This document shows, one piece after another, positions 24,067 to 33,537 of a DNA stretch of 64,000 nucleotides (its first letter is position 1; every line of letters begins with the position of its first letter). The DNA comes from an uncultured Actinomycetes bacterium (lineage in GTDB: Bacteria > Actinomycetota > Actinomycetes > Mycobacteriales > Nakamurellaceae). A model generated the notes under the pieces. That model had not been told where the DNA came from, did not search any database, and was given only the letters and a program-made list of their open reading frames with translations. The stretch is taken from assembly GCA_937926105.1 (NCBI GenBank), contig CALANS010000051.1, forward strand, positions 216,601 through 280,600, written 5' to 3'. A program made the position numbers and the translations under genes.

Positions 24067-24154
24067 TCGTCAGGGCCGGGAAGGCGGTCGGCTCCGCAGG
24101 CGGCGTGCCACCCGGCGGAGCCGATCGCGGTCCGTGCCTGGGACACTGGAGCAC

Positions 24155-25591
24155 GTGACCCCACCGCGACCCGCCGTGCCGGACGTGCTGGCCGACCGCT
24201 ACGCCAGCCCCGAGATGCTCGCGATCTTCTCGCCGACCGGAAAGATCATCGCCGAGCGGCGGCTGTGGCTGGCCGTGCTGCGCGCCCAGGCCCGGCTCGG
24301 CCTGCCGGTCGAGGACGGGGTGATCGCCGACTACCAGGCCGTGGTCGACCGGGTGGACCTGGCATCGATTGCCGCGCGTGAGCGGGTGACGCGGCATGAC
24401 GTGAAGGCCCGCATCGAGGAGTTCAACGCGCTGGCCGGGCATCAGCGCATCCACCAGGGCATGACGAGCCGCGACCTGACCGAGAACGTCGAGCAGGCAC
24501 AGGTTCTCGCCGGCCTTGGGCTGGTGCGGGACCGGACGGTGGCAATGCTTTCGGCGCTCGGCCGGCGAGCCGCCGACCATGCCGGGCTGGTGATGGCCGG
24601 CCGGTCGCACAATGTCGCCGCCCAGGCCACCACGCTGGGCAAGCGGTTCGCCAGCGCTGCCGACGAGCTGCTGGTCGCCTATCACCGGACGCAGGATCTG
24701 CTGGCCCGCTACCCGTTGCGCGGTATCAAGGGCCCGGTCGGCACTGCCGCCGACCTACTGGACCTGCTCGGCTCGGCCGAAGCGGTCGCCGAGCTGGAAT
24801 CATCGGTGGTGCAGGAGGTTTCGGGCCGGAACGAGGTGTTCGCCTCCGTCGGTCAGGTATACCCTCGCTCGTTGGACCACGATGTGTTGTCCGCGCTGGT
24901 GCAGCTCGCGGCCGGTCCCGCGTCGCTGGCGACCACGATCCGGCTGATGGCCGGCGCGGAGCTGGCCACCGAGGGTTTCGCAGCCGGGCAGGTGGGTTCC
25001 TCGGCCATGCCGCACAAGATGAACACCCGCTCCTGCGAGCGGGTGTGCGGGCTCGCGGTGGTGCTGCGCGGCTACGCGTCGATGGCGGCGGAACTGGCTG
25101 GGGCGCAATGGAACGAGGGTGACGTCTTCTGCTCGGTGGTGCGCCGGGTGGCGCTGCCGGACGCCTTCTACGCGATCGATGGGCTGCAGCAGACCTTCCT
25201 CACGGTGCTGGCCGACTTCGGCGCCTACCCGGCCGTGATCGAGGCCGAGCTGCAGCGGTACCTGCCGTTCCTGGCCACCACCAAGATCCTGATGGCGGCG
25301 ATCCGGGCCGGGGTTGGCCGGGAGAGCGCGCACGAGGCGATCAAGGAGCACGCGGTCGCCGTGGCGTTGGCCATGCGGGAGACCGGCCGGGCCGACAACG
25401 ATCTGCTGGACCGGCTGGCCGCCGACCCGCGGCTTCCGCTGGATCGGGCGGCGCTGCAGGCGCTGGTCGACGATCAAGGTTCGTTTACCGGCCTGGCCGG
25501 AGCCCAGATCGCCGCGGTGCTGGCCCGGATCGAGGCGGTCGTCGCCGAGCATCCGAGGGCCGCCCAGTACACCCCCGGCGCGATCCTGTAG
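24155..25591 (+). CDS. purB: adenylosuccinate lyase
   Basis: A 478-residue fumarase/aspartase-superfamily lyase of purine synthesis that splits SAICAR and adenylosuccinate with release of fumarate. The signature loop SSAMPHKMNTRSCER is present, as are the TSRDLTENV segment with conserved T-S and the catalytic-region AGRSHNVAAQATTLGKR. GTG 24155 gives the family N-terminus (DRYASPEMLAIFSP) with GGAG close upstream. It ends convergent with an ABC-2 permease gene ten bases away. purC lies about 9 kb further on, so the purine genes are dispersed. Confidence 0.95.
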   Translation: MTPPRPAVPDVLADRYASPEMLAIFSPTGKIIAERRLWLAVLRAQARLGLPVEDGVIADYQAVVDRVDLASIAARERVTRHDVKARIEEFNALAGHQRIHQGMTSRDLTENVEQAQVLAGLGLVRDRTVAMLSALGRRAADHAGLVMAGRSHNVAAQATTLGKRFASAADELLVAYHRTQDLLARYPLRGIKGPVGTAADLLDLLGSAEAVAELESSVVQEVSGRNEVFASVGQVYPRSLDHDVLSALVQLAAGPASLATTIRLMAGAELATEGFAAGQVGSSAMPHKMNTRSCERVCGLAVVLRGYASMAAELAGAQWNEGDVFCSVVRRVALPDAFYAIDGLQQTFLTVLADFGAYPAVIEAELQRYLPFLATTKILMAAIRAGVGRESAHEAIKEHAVAVALAMRETGRADNDLLDRLAADPRLPLDRAALQALVDDQGSFTGLAGAQIAAVLARIEAVVAEHPRAAQYTPGAIL

Positions 25592-25600
25592 CTCGCCGGG

Positions 25601-26452
25601 CTACTCGTCCAGGGTGATGGAGCCGTCCCGGCGACTCCGCTCGGCGAATCGTTCGATGAGCCAGGCTCCCAGCGCTGCCCAGCAGGCGCCGATGGCCAGG
25701 GCCAGCACCAGTGGCGGGAGTGCGTGCACGAGCCCGCGGTCGAGTCCGGTGCGTAGGCCGTACAGGACATGGGTGACGGGCAACCCCTGAGCGATGGCCT
25801 GGACCGGGGTGGGCCAGAAGCTGACCGGGACGAACACGCCGCAGATGACGGCCATCAGGCTGTGAGTGAGGTTGGAGGCGAGATTGCGCCAGGCCGGCCG
25901 GCGCAGCACGAGCGCGGCGATGGGCATGGCCAATCCGAAACCGGACAATACCCCGCAGGGCACGGCCAGCAGCACCGTGATCACGCCACCGATGTCGTAG
26001 CGGACGCCGAACAGCGGACCGATGGCCAGCAGGGCGATCGTGGAGGTGGCGCACGCGCTGGGGATCCATTGCGTGCTGCGCCCGGTAAACGCCGGCCAGA
26101 CCCGTCCCGGTGCGCTGACCAGGAGGGGCAGCGTGCCGGTGCCGCGTTCCCACGCGGAGGATTGGATGACCCACATGACTTCCTGTACGCCCAGGTACAG
26201 GGCCCGGCCGACGACCAGGAATGTCGCGGTGCCGGGGCTGTCCAGGACCCGTCCGACCAGGCCGTAGAAGACGACCTCGCACAAACAGCGCAGCAGCCAC
26301 CCGACGGTCCACGTCCGCCAGGTATAGCGCCAGGTGAAGTCGACCCAGCCGGTCCGCATGGCGGCCCGGAACGTCGGCCAGGGCGACGGCCGGCGAACCG
26401 CCGGGGCCGCAACGACCAGATCAGAAGGCGGCTCAGAATGCAGCGAGGCCAA
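25601..26452 (-). CDS. ABC-2 type transporter permease
   Basis: A 283-residue membrane protein with about six helices (GVITVLLAVPCGVLSGFGLAMPIAALV among them) and the ABC-2 type layout of a drug/lipid exporter. It is the last of a three-gene unit; its 5' end overlaps the preceding permease by 20 bases. The two permeases are distinct, so the exporter is probably a heterodimer. The substrate is unknown. Confidence 0.82.
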   Translation of the reverse strand: MASLHSEPPSDLVVAAPAVRRPSPWPTFRAAMRTGWVDFTWRYTWRTWTVGWLLRCLCEVVFYGLVGRVLDSPGTATFLVVGRALYLGVQEVMWVIQSSAWERGTGTLPLLVSAPGRVWPAFTGRSTQWIPSACATSTIALLAIGPLFGVRYDIGGVITVLLAVPCGVLSGFGLAMPIAALVLRRPAWRNLASNLTHSLMAVICGVFVPVSFWPTPVQAIAQGLPVTHVLYGLRTGLDRGLVHALPPLVLALAIGACWAALGAWLIERFAERSRRDGSITLDE

Positions 26453-27257
26453 GTTTCCCCTCCTGCCTGGCGTTGCGAAGGGTCAGCGCGAGCAGCCAAC
26501 GCGCGAGCAGGAACGCGATCAGGCCCTCACCGAGGACGACGGCGCACCGCCAGGCCCAGCCGGCGACCGTCGGATGGTTCACGCTGTCGCGCACCAGGTC
26601 CGCGCTCCAGGACAGGAACACGATGCGGGACAGCGGATGCACCCAGTCGGGATACACGGAGATCGGCACCAGGACGCCGCCGAGCACGTAGAAGGGATAG
26701 GTCATGGCGTTCTGGAAGATCCGCGGCGACCGCGAGTTGACGAAGAACACCGAGAACAGCAGCGCCGTCCCGAGTGTCGCGGCGGCGGTGCACACGACCG
26801 CGGCCACCAGTGGCAGCGGCGCCCGCACGATCGGGGTAATGCCGAAGATGATCCAGCCGGTGAGCGCGGACAGCACCAGTCCGATCAGCGAGATGACGGT
26901 GACGACGCTGACCCTGCCGATCAGCACCGTCTCCAGCCGCCCGGGTGCGGCGGTGAGCGATTCGAGCGATCGATTATCGCGTTCCCGGGCGATGACCTCG
27001 CCGGAAATGATCAGGGCCATTCCCCACAGGGCGATCAGCGCGGGTGCGACCACACCGTAGACGTCCAGGTCCGGGCGGGATGCGTGACGGAAGATCGCCA
27101 CAAATCCCACGGTCTGGATCGGCACCAGCAGCAGTGTGACCATTTCGAACGGCCGGGATCGCAGCAGACGGAATTCCAGCGCGGCCGCCGATCCGAACAG
27201 CCGCAGCGACGCCAGCGGGTTCCATGGCCGGGGGGCCCGCACGGTGGAGGTCGTCAT
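26433..27257 (-). CDS. ABC-2 type transporter permease
   Basis: A 274-residue permease with six predicted helices and a cytoplasmic loop rich in charged residues (SGEVIARERDNRSLESLTAAPGRLETVLIGR) that contains the E-R-x-x-S/G-L-E motif typical of ABC-2 permeases near the coupling helix. The start overlaps the ATPase stop by four bases (ATGA). It works with the ATPase upstream and the other permease downstream. Confidence 0.85.
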   Translation of the reverse strand: MTTSTVRAPRPWNPLASLRLFGSAAALEFRLLRSRPFEMVTLLLVPIQTVGFVAIFRHASRPDLDVYGVVAPALIALWGMALIISGEVIARERDNRSLESLTAAPGRLETVLIGRVSVVTVISLIGLVLSALTGWIIFGITPIVRAPLPLVAAVVCTAAATLGTALLFSVFFVNSRSPRIFQNAMTYPFYVLGGVLVPISVYPDWVHPLSRIVFLSWSADLVRDSVNHPTVAGWAWRCAVVLGEGLIAFLLARWLLALTLRNARQEGKLGLAAF

Positions 27258-28237
27258 CGCACGCGCATGCCGCGGTCACCGATGATGTGGACGTACACCT
27301 CGGCCAGCGAGGGTCGGTCCACCGTCACGTTCGTGTGCCCCAGCCCGATGAGCTCGGTCAGCAGGTCCGCCACCGCGCCCTGGAGTTTGGTCTCCAGCCG
27401 GACGCCGCCGGTGTCCAGCACGCCAGCGGAGGCGATCTCGTCGCGGCCGTCGAATCGGGCCACCAGGTCACGGGCCTGCTCGTCGGTGACGGCGCGGATG
27501 TCGATGCGCTCATACTGCAGCAGCATCTGCGAGAGCGCGGCGGGCGTCGCGGTCGCCAGGATCCGTCCGCGGTCGATCATCGACACCCGGTGGCACAACG
27601 CTTCCGCTTCGGCCATGTCGTGCGTGGTCAGCAGGATCGTCGTGCCGGCGGCGTTGATCCGCCTGATCAGACCCCGGAACGCGGTGGACGAGACCGGATC
27701 CATCCCGGTGGTCGGCTCGTCCAGCAGCAGCACCGCCGGGTCGGGTAGCAATCCCCGTGCCAGGTGCAGGCGCTGCGCCATGCCGCGGGAATATCGCTCG
27801 GCCGGGATGTCGACGTCGGCCAGGCCGACCAGATCGATCACGTGGTCGATGCGCTGCGCGGCGAGCCTGCCGCCCATGCCGTACATCGAAGCCCAGAACC
27901 GTAGATTTTGCGCCGCAGTCAGCCCGCCGTACAGACCCCGGTCCCCGCCCAGCACCAGGCCGATACTGCGGCGCACCTCCGAAGCCTGCTCGACGACGTC
28001 GAACCCCGCCACCGACGCCGAACCGGAGCTCGGCGTCAGGATTGTCGAGAGGATCTTCGCCAGCGTGGTCTTGCCCGCGCCGTTCGGCCCGAGCAGGCCG
28101 TGGATCTCGCCAGCCGGGATGGACAGGTCCACATCGTCGAGCGCCACCACATCCCGCTGGGGATCGGACGAGGCACGCCGCCGATGGGGCACACGGTAGA
28201 CACGGCCCAGGCCCTGGGTCAGTACGGCGTCCGTCAC
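27254..28237 (-). CDS. ABC exporter ATP-binding protein (DrrA-like)
   Basis: A 327-residue ATPase of the daunorubicin-resistance/ABC-2 class. It has Walker A GPNGAGKTT, signature YSRGMAQRLHLARGL (SRGMAQR in place of SGGQ), Walker B VLLLDEPTTGMD and switch His in TTHDM. The C-terminal ~80 residues are the dimerisation/regulatory extension of this subfamily. It is the first gene of the exporter unit. The start near 28237 follows a region without a good ribosome site. Confidence 0.88.
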   Translation of the reverse strand: MTDAVLTQGLGRVYRVPHRRRASSDPQRDVVALDDVDLSIPAGEIHGLLGPNGAGKTTLAKILSTILTPSSGSASVAGFDVVEQASEVRRSIGLVLGGDRGLYGGLTAAQNLRFWASMYGMGGRLAAQRIDHVIDLVGLADVDIPAERYSRGMAQRLHLARGLLPDPAVLLLDEPTTGMDPVSSTAFRGLIRRINAAGTTILLTTHDMAEAEALCHRVSMIDRGRILATATPAALSQMLLQYERIDIRAVTDEQARDLVARFDGRDEIASAGVLDTGGVRLETKLQGAVADLLTELIGLGHTNVTVDRPSLAEVYVHIIGDRGMRVR

Positions 28238-29178
28238 CCGTCACCTCGGCATTGCAGTCGGCTTGCCCGGTCGCGCCCACCGCACTCATGCGTCGCTGCG
28301 AACCATCGGTCCGTGCCGGCGTGGCCGGTGCAGATGTTACTGGATCGAGGGTCCTGCCTGCCGGTCGCTCGACGCTGCTGTCGACCCTCGACGCGGCTCG
28401 GGAACCACTTGGATAGCACCTCGGCTACGCCTACGAATTGGCGGACGTCATTGCGCATCTGTCGAGTCGCCGTGATGGTCTGATCAACGTGCCCAAGCTG
28501 CTCGATCTGGTCGATATCACCGACGGGCAGCGAATCCGACTTCGGCCATACCGCATGCTCATGGCGATCTTCTGGCTGGCCATGCTCCTGCCTGAAACAC
28601 CGGATACTCACGAAACCCGGTCGGGACGACCGAAAGCCATGTCAGATGCACGCTGAACCTGCTCGGTGGCGGGACTCCCGCCCGCTGACCGACCTGTTGC
28701 AGAGCGCCACGCACGCGGGCACGGCGGTATGGGCATCCGGTAGGGAGCGTGCTGTGGTCCGCGAGCGGGCCTTCCGCCCGATGCGCCCGTAGGCGCCCAC
28801 CCTGATGGCCGTGCCGCCGGCGACCTTCACGTAATTCAAGACGCAGACGGAGTCTGATCGACGGCGTCACGGACACTGGACGGAGCATCGCAGCACAGCG
28901 GATCGCGTACCGGGCTCAGGCTCCATCAAACCCTCGGACGAGACAGTATTGTGCGCTGACACTTTCGATCGTTACGCGCTCACGCACGCGGCAGTGTACC
29001 TGGTACACGTGCAAGGATGGCCCACCGTCCTTCCAGTTTCGGCGGGAAACCGTCTCGGCGTTGCCGGCGCGTTGGATACCTGGATCACGTCGCTGGGGCA
29101 GGCGTCTCGCGGCAGGCGATGACGCTGCGGGGACCTGTCAAGGACTGGACGTGGTTCAGGCGCGATTCGAGCGCCCGG
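28238..29178. other. 941-base gap without a recognisable gene
   Basis: Short open frames occur on both strands, such as 28438-28656 (+) and 28642-28839 (-), but none matches a family I know, has a convincing ribosome site or shows the strong third-position GC pattern of neighbours. AT content is locally higher. It may be decayed coding sequence beside the accessory genes. A 15-base palindrome lies at 28994. Confidence 0.5.
28994..29008. promoter_or_regulatory. 15-base palindrome, operator-like
   Basis: GTGTACC-T-GGTACAC has perfect 7-base arms around one base. The form and length resemble operators of TetR/GntR-type repressors. No regulator gene is adjacent. Confidence 0.45.
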
Positions 29179-29835
29179 TCAGGGTTTCGTCCAGGCGATG
29201 GTGTGCCGAAAGGCGAGGTGGTGCCGGAGGGTCGCGCCGGGCATCCCGTCGATGACCGCCTTTCGCAGCTCGTCAAAGGACAGGGTGGGGTCGCGTACCG
29301 GGAACGGCGGGTCCTGCACTCCGGCTCGGCTCGGCCACGGATGCTTCACGTAGCCGATGAGCGGGTTGGTCACGACGGAGGTAGCGTCCCACAGGTAGTC
29401 CCGGAGGGAACGCGGCGCCGCGAGTCCGACCGCGAGAAACCGGCCGCCGGTCACGAGCAGCCGCCGGACCGCTCGCAATGCCTCCGGGAGGTCGAGGTGG
29501 TGTAGCACGGCAAGCATCGTCACCGCATCGAATGGCCCTTCCAGCTGGGTCCATGGCTTGTCGACAACGGACACGGTGGGCAGGCCGGCGCAGCGCCGGC
29601 TCGCCTCCTGTCGCATGGTGACGTCGATGTCGCTACCGATCACCGAGCCGACGTGAGGCGCGAGCACCGCCAGGAGTTCGCCTCGGCCGCACCCGACATC
29701 GAGGACCGCGTTGCACGGTTCGGGCAAGTTGGCGAGGATCCAACTGTGGAAATGGTCGTTGTGGCTCCACGGGTGGCGCGCGTTCAATCGGCGCAGCCCG
29801 GACGTTAGTGCGTCGCTCCATGGTTTGCTCGTCAT
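29179..29835 (-). CDS. class I SAM-dependent methyltransferase
   Basis: A 218-residue methyltransferase with motif I VLDVGCGRGELLAVLAP, motif II acidic residue in VIGSDID, and FDAVTMLAVLHHLDLPEAL for motifs IV-V. The N-terminus carries HPWSHNDHFHSWIL, a signature of a small actinobacterial group acting on unknown small molecules. ATG 29835 is chosen as it starts the conserved segment; ATG 29850 and an earlier start are possible. It stands alone between non-coding patches; no operon partner is evident. Confidence 0.8.
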   Translation of the reverse strand: MTSKPWSDALTSGLRRLNARHPWSHNDHFHSWILANLPEPCNAVLDVGCGRGELLAVLAPHVGSVIGSDIDVTMRQEASRRCAGLPTVSVVDKPWTQLEGPFDAVTMLAVLHHLDLPEALRAVRRLLVTGGRFLAVGLAAPRSLRDYLWDATSVVTNPLIGYVKHPWPSRAGVQDPPFPVRDPTLSFDELRKAVIDGMPGATLRHHLAFRHTIAWTKP

Positions 29836-29940
29836 TCGCCGGACCACCATGAGTCGATCGTCGCACGGATCGGTGCCGACCAACGATCGCGGAATCCCGC
29901 TGGTGCTACGCATTGTTGGCGCGGCGGAACGGGCTGGAGT

Positions 29941-30185
29941 GTGCTGCGCCGCACCCAGTGGATCGAGGTCGCGCTGCCGCTGGGCGCCGGCATCGTGCTG
30001 GCCGTCGGAGCCGGGGGCTCGCGGGCGCCGCCTACCTCGCGTAGGGCGGCGAGGCGCAGTACCTGCCCTGGAGCGAGTTCGGTGCGCCGGCCGGTGCCGC
30101 GCTGCTCGCCGCCGTGGTGGTCGCGGGCTTCGCCGTGATCGCCTCCAGCCCCCGGATCCGACCGGAACTCATCCGCAGCGAGTAG
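29941..30185 (+). pseudogene. decayed 3' end of an FtsX-like ABC permease
   Basis: The reading frame TQWIEVALPLGAGIVLAVG continues after a frameshift near 30024 as GLAGAAYLA, then an in-frame TAG, then GGEAQYLPWSEFG and the helix AALLAAVVVAGFAVIASS with the tail RPELIRSE and TAG 30183-30185. Joined up, this reads as the last two membrane spans of an FtsX-like (MacB-type) permease. One frameshift, one internal stop and no 5' part show it is a remnant. Confidence 0.6.
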
Positions 30186-30194
30186 CGGCGCGTC

Positions 30195-30237
30195 CTACCA
30201 TGAAATTCTAACTCAGGGCGTTTGATTTGCATGGTAG
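30195..30237. repeat. inverted repeat upstream of the AAA ATPase gene
   Basis: CTACCATG (30195-30202) and CATGGTAG (30230-30237) are perfect 8-base arms around 27 AT-rich bases. The right arm ends nine bases before GTG 30247, so the structure could sequester or mark the promoter/ribosome site. Confidence 0.5.
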
Positions 30238-30246
30238 CTTGAGAGA

Positions 30247-31419
30247 GTGATTCGTCGTGATGCTGATCTGGCGCGCTTGCGATCGGCGATGGCTCGGGCG
30301 CCGGTGGTGCTGCTGGTGGGCCCTCGGCAGGCAGGCAAGACCACCCTCGCTCGCCATGCGATGGGTTTCGACCAGGGCCCGGTCCATTTCTTGGATGCGG
30401 AGAATCCCCGGGACCTCTCCCGATTGTCCGATCCGCTGCTGGCCTTGGAGTCGTTGCGTGGCACGGTTGTGGTTGACGAAGCGCAACATGTGCCGGATCT
30501 GTTCCCCGTGCTGCGGGTCCTCGCCGATCGACCGGAGAGTCAGGCTCGTTTTCTTATCCTGGGCAGTGCGTCCCCGACGCTTGTCGGTCTGGGGGCCGAG
30601 AGCCTTGCCGGGAGGGTCGAGATCATTGAGCTCGACGGCCTGCGCGTCGCTGACGTGGGGACCGGTGAGCTTGATCGTCTGTGGGTGCGCGGCGGCCTCC
30701 CGCCTGCCTATACCGCGCGCAGCGAGCCCGACTCGATCGCTTGGCGCGACAACTATGTCGCGACATTCCTGGAGCGCGACCTGGCAGGTCTCGGGTTCCG
30801 CATGCCGGCCACCACCATGCGTCGGGTCTGGACGATGCTCGCTCACTATCACGGGCAGCTTTGGAACGGGGCGGAGCTCGCGCGGGCGCTCGGAGTCAGC
30901 GAACCTTCCGTCCGGAGGTATCTCGACGCGCTGACCGATGCACTGGTCGTTCGTCAGCTGCAGCCGTGGTTCGCCAACATCTCTAAACGACAGGTGCGAT
31001 CCCCCAAGATCTACCTGCGCGACAGCGGCACGCTGCACAGCCTGCTGGGCATCGGCGATCAGGAGTCTCTGCTCTCGCATCCCACGGTGGGGGCCAGCTA
31101 CGAAGGCTTCATCATCGAGCAACTTGCGCAGATCTGCGGCCGGATCCCGATGTACTTCTGGCGCACGCAGCAGGGTGCCGAATTGGACCTATATCTTCAG
31201 CACGGCGGTGCCAGACTGGGGATCGAGGTCAAGCGGAGTTCCGCGCCCAAGCTCACTCCTTCGATGCGGCATGCGCTGAGCGATCTGCATCTGGATCATC
31301 TCCTGGTCTGCTATCCGGGTCCGGTGCGCTACCCGGTATCGCCGGATGTCACCGCGATCCCGGACGCGGACCTGCTGCGAGTCACAGGCGCCGACGAGCT
31401 CCTGGCATTGGCGGGCTGA
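30247..31419 (+). CDS. AAA ATPase with DUF4143 domain
   Basis: A 390-residue protein of the AAA_14 + DUF4143 type. Walker A is G25-PRQAGKT-T32, Walker B is [12 protein letters not shown] and sensor-like LILGSAS follows. A winged-helix-like segment ([20 protein letters not shown]) precedes the DUF4143 domain, which ends in an endonuclease-like core (EGFIIEQL...[14 protein letters not shown]...GIEVKRSS) showing the D-x-E-x-K pattern of PD-(D/E)XK folds. The family is widespread and sporadic, is often found in accessory regions, and has no settled function. It stands alone here, next to decayed DNA. Confidence 0.88.
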   Translation: MIRRDADLARLRSAMARAPVVLLVGPRQAGKTTLARHAMGFDQGPVHFLDAENPRDLSRLSDPLLALESLRGTVVVDEAQHVPDLFPVLRVLADRPESQARFLILGSASPTLVGLGAESLAGRVEIIELDGLRVADVGTGELDRLWVRGGLPPAYTARSEPDSIAWRDNYVATFLERDLAGLGFRMPATTMRRVWTMLAHYHGQLWNGAELARALGVSEPSVRRYLDALTDALVVRQLQPWFANISKRQVRSPKIYLRDSGTLHSLLGIGDQESLLSHPTVGASYEGFIIEQLAQICGRIPMYFWRTQQGAELDLYLQHGGARLGIEVKRSSAPKLTPSMRHALSDLHLDHLLVCYPGPVRYPVSPDVTAIPDADLLRVTGADELLALAG

Positions 31420-31453
31420 CTCGGCCCAGCAGCCCCGAGTAGCCTCGGCGGAC

Positions 31454-33484
31454 GTGAATCCGCTGCTGACCCCGTCACCGCTGCCCTACCAGCTTCCGCC
31501 ATTCGCCGACATCACACCGGACCACATCCGGCAGGCGCTGGAGGCCGGCATGGCCGAGCAGCGCGCCGAAGTCGACGCTATCGCCGCCAACGGTGACGAG
31601 CCCGACTTCGCCAACACCATCGAAGGGCTGGAGCGCTCCGGGCAGACGCTGCAGCGGACCGAGTTGCTGTTCGGCACCCTTGCCGGCACCTGCTCCACTG
31701 CTGAGATCCAAGCGATCGAGGCGGAGTTCGCACCGAGGCTAGCCGCCCACTCCGACGCCGTTCGGCTGAACCCGGCGCTGTTCGCCCGCATCGACGCGGT
31801 GCACGCGTATCGCAGCGAGGCCGGCCTGACCGCCGAGCAGGTCCGCCTGGTCGAGCGCTACCACCTGGACTTCGTGCTGGCCGGGGCGGGACTCGACGAT
31901 CCGGCGCGCGCGGAGTTGACCGAGCTCAACCAGCAGATCTCCGTGCAGTCCACCGCGTTCCGGCAGAACCTGCTGGCCGCCATGGAGGGCTCCGCCCTGC
32001 GCCTCACCGATGTTGCGGAACTGGACGGCGCGAGCCCGGACGCCATCGCCGCCGCCGCCGAGGCCGCCCGAACACGGGGCCTGGACGGCTATCTCGTCAC
32101 CCTCGTCTCACCGACCTCCCAGCCGCTGCTGGCCTCCCTGACCCGCCGCGACATCCGGGAACGACTCTTCGCCGCATCGCTGCACCGGGCCTCATCCGGC
32201 GAGCACGACAACGGCCCGATCGCCGTTCGCATCGCGCAATTGCGCGCCCTCCGGGCGGCCCTGCTGGGGTTCGCCACGCACGCCGACGCCATGCTCGCCG
32301 ACCGCGCGGCCGGCAGCACCGGCGCCGTCGACGCGCTGCTGGGCCGGATCGTCGCGCCGGCCGTCGCCAATGCCCGCGCCGAGGCGGAGCTGATCGCCGA
32401 GTTCGCCGCCCGGGATGGCGTCGCCGAACTTGCCCCGTGGGATTGGGCCTACTACAGCGACCTGGTGCGCGCCGAACGCTACCGGGTGGACACCGCGGCG
32501 CTGCGCCCCTACTTCGAGCTCGACGCGGTGTTGCAGGACGGCGTCTTCCACGCGGCGAACCTGGTGTACGGCATCACCTTCCGCCGCCGTGAGGACCTGG
32601 CCGGGTATCACGCCGACGTGCGAGTGTGGGAGGTGGCGGACGCCTCGGGCGAGGTCCTCGGCCTGTACCTGGGCGACTACTTCGCCCGAAAGGGCAAGCG
32701 CGGCGGGGCGTGGATGTCCAACCTGGTCGATCAGTCGACGCTGCTGGGTACCTCTCCGGTGGTCTACAACAGTTTGAACATTCCGCAGCCGACCCCCGGC
32801 GAGCCGGCGCTGCTCACCCTGGACGAGGTCGGCACCCTGTTCCACGAGTTCGGGCACGCCCTGCACGGGCTGTTCTCGAGAGTGGTCTACCCGCGGCTGT
32901 CCGGGACCTCCGTACCGCGTGACGTGGTGGAGTTTCCCAGCCAGGTCAACGAGATGTGGATGCTGCGCCCGGAGATCCTGGGCCGCTACGCACGGCACGT
33001 CACCACCGGGGAGCAACTGGATCCCGCGGTGGCGCAGGCGATCCGGGACGCTGCGCAGTGGGGCGAGGGATTCCGGACCGTCGAGTACCTGGCCGCCACC
33101 CTGCTGGACCAGGCATGGCACCGGCTGGCACCCGACGCCACCGTCGACGACCCGGAGGCCTTCGAGAATGAGGCGCTCCGCAGGGCCGGGATAGCAATGG
33201 AGTTGATTCCGCCCCGCTACCGCACCGGCTACTTCCAACACATCTTCGCCAGCGGCTACTCGGCCGGGTACTACTCCTACATCTGGGCGGAGGTGCTGGA
33301 CGCGGACACCGTCGAATGGTTCGAGGCGCATCCGGGATCGGTGCGCCAGGCCGGTGACGAGTTCCGATCCACGGTGCTCTCCCGGGGCAACACGGTGGAC
33401 TTCACCGACGCCTGCCGCACGCTGCTGGGGCGGGAGCCCGACGTGGCGCCGTTGCTGCGCCGCCGGGGGCTGCTGGCCGGCTGA
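31454..33484 (+). CDS. M3 family oligopeptidase
   Basis: A 676-residue thimet-oligopeptidase-like zinc peptidase with the HEFGH motif at residues 464-468 and the third ligand in EFPSQVNEMW. The C-terminal substrate-binding segment FASGYSAGYYSYIWAEVLD is characteristic of Dcp/OpdA-like enzymes. It is cytosolic and cleaves short peptides. GTG 31454 gives the family N-terminus (NPLLTPSPLPYQLPPF). No operon partner; convergent or coupled peptide genes are more than 10 kb away. Confidence 0.93.
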   Translation: MNPLLTPSPLPYQLPPFADITPDHIRQALEAGMAEQRAEVDAIAANGDEPDFANTIEGLERSGQTLQRTELLFGTLAGTCSTAEIQAIEAEFAPRLAAHSDAVRLNPALFARIDAVHAYRSEAGLTAEQVRLVERYHLDFVLAGAGLDDPARAELTELNQQISVQSTAFRQNLLAAMEGSALRLTDVAELDGASPDAIAAAAEAARTRGLDGYLVTLVSPTSQPLLASLTRRDIRERLFAASLHRASSGEHDNGPIAVRIAQLRALRAALLGFATHADAMLADRAAGSTGAVDALLGRIVAPAVANARAEAELIAEFAARDGVAELAPWDWAYYSDLVRAERYRVDTAALRPYFELDAVLQDGVFHAANLVYGITFRRREDLAGYHADVRVWEVADASGEVLGLYLGDYFARKGKRGGAWMSNLVDQSTLLGTSPVVYNSLNIPQPTPGEPALLTLDEVGTLFHEFGHALHGLFSRVVYPRLSGTSVPRDVVEFPSQVNEMWMLRPEILGRYARHVTTGEQLDPAVAQAIRDAAQWGEGFRTVEYLAATLLDQAWHRLAPDATVDDPEAFENEALRRAGIAMELIPPRYRTGYFQHIFASGYSAGYYSYIWAEVLDADTVEWFEAHPGSVRQAGDEFRSTVLSRGNTVDFTDACRTLLGREPDVAPLLRRRGLLAG

Positions 33485-33537
33485 CCGCGGGCTGGCGCCG
33501 GTGACGGTGCCGCCGCGCCGCACAGAAGGGAGCGCGC

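Noticed and set aside
28438..28656. 72-residue open frame in the 28-29 kb gap
   Set aside because: No family resemblance, no ribosome site and no operon context; kept only as part of the gap description.
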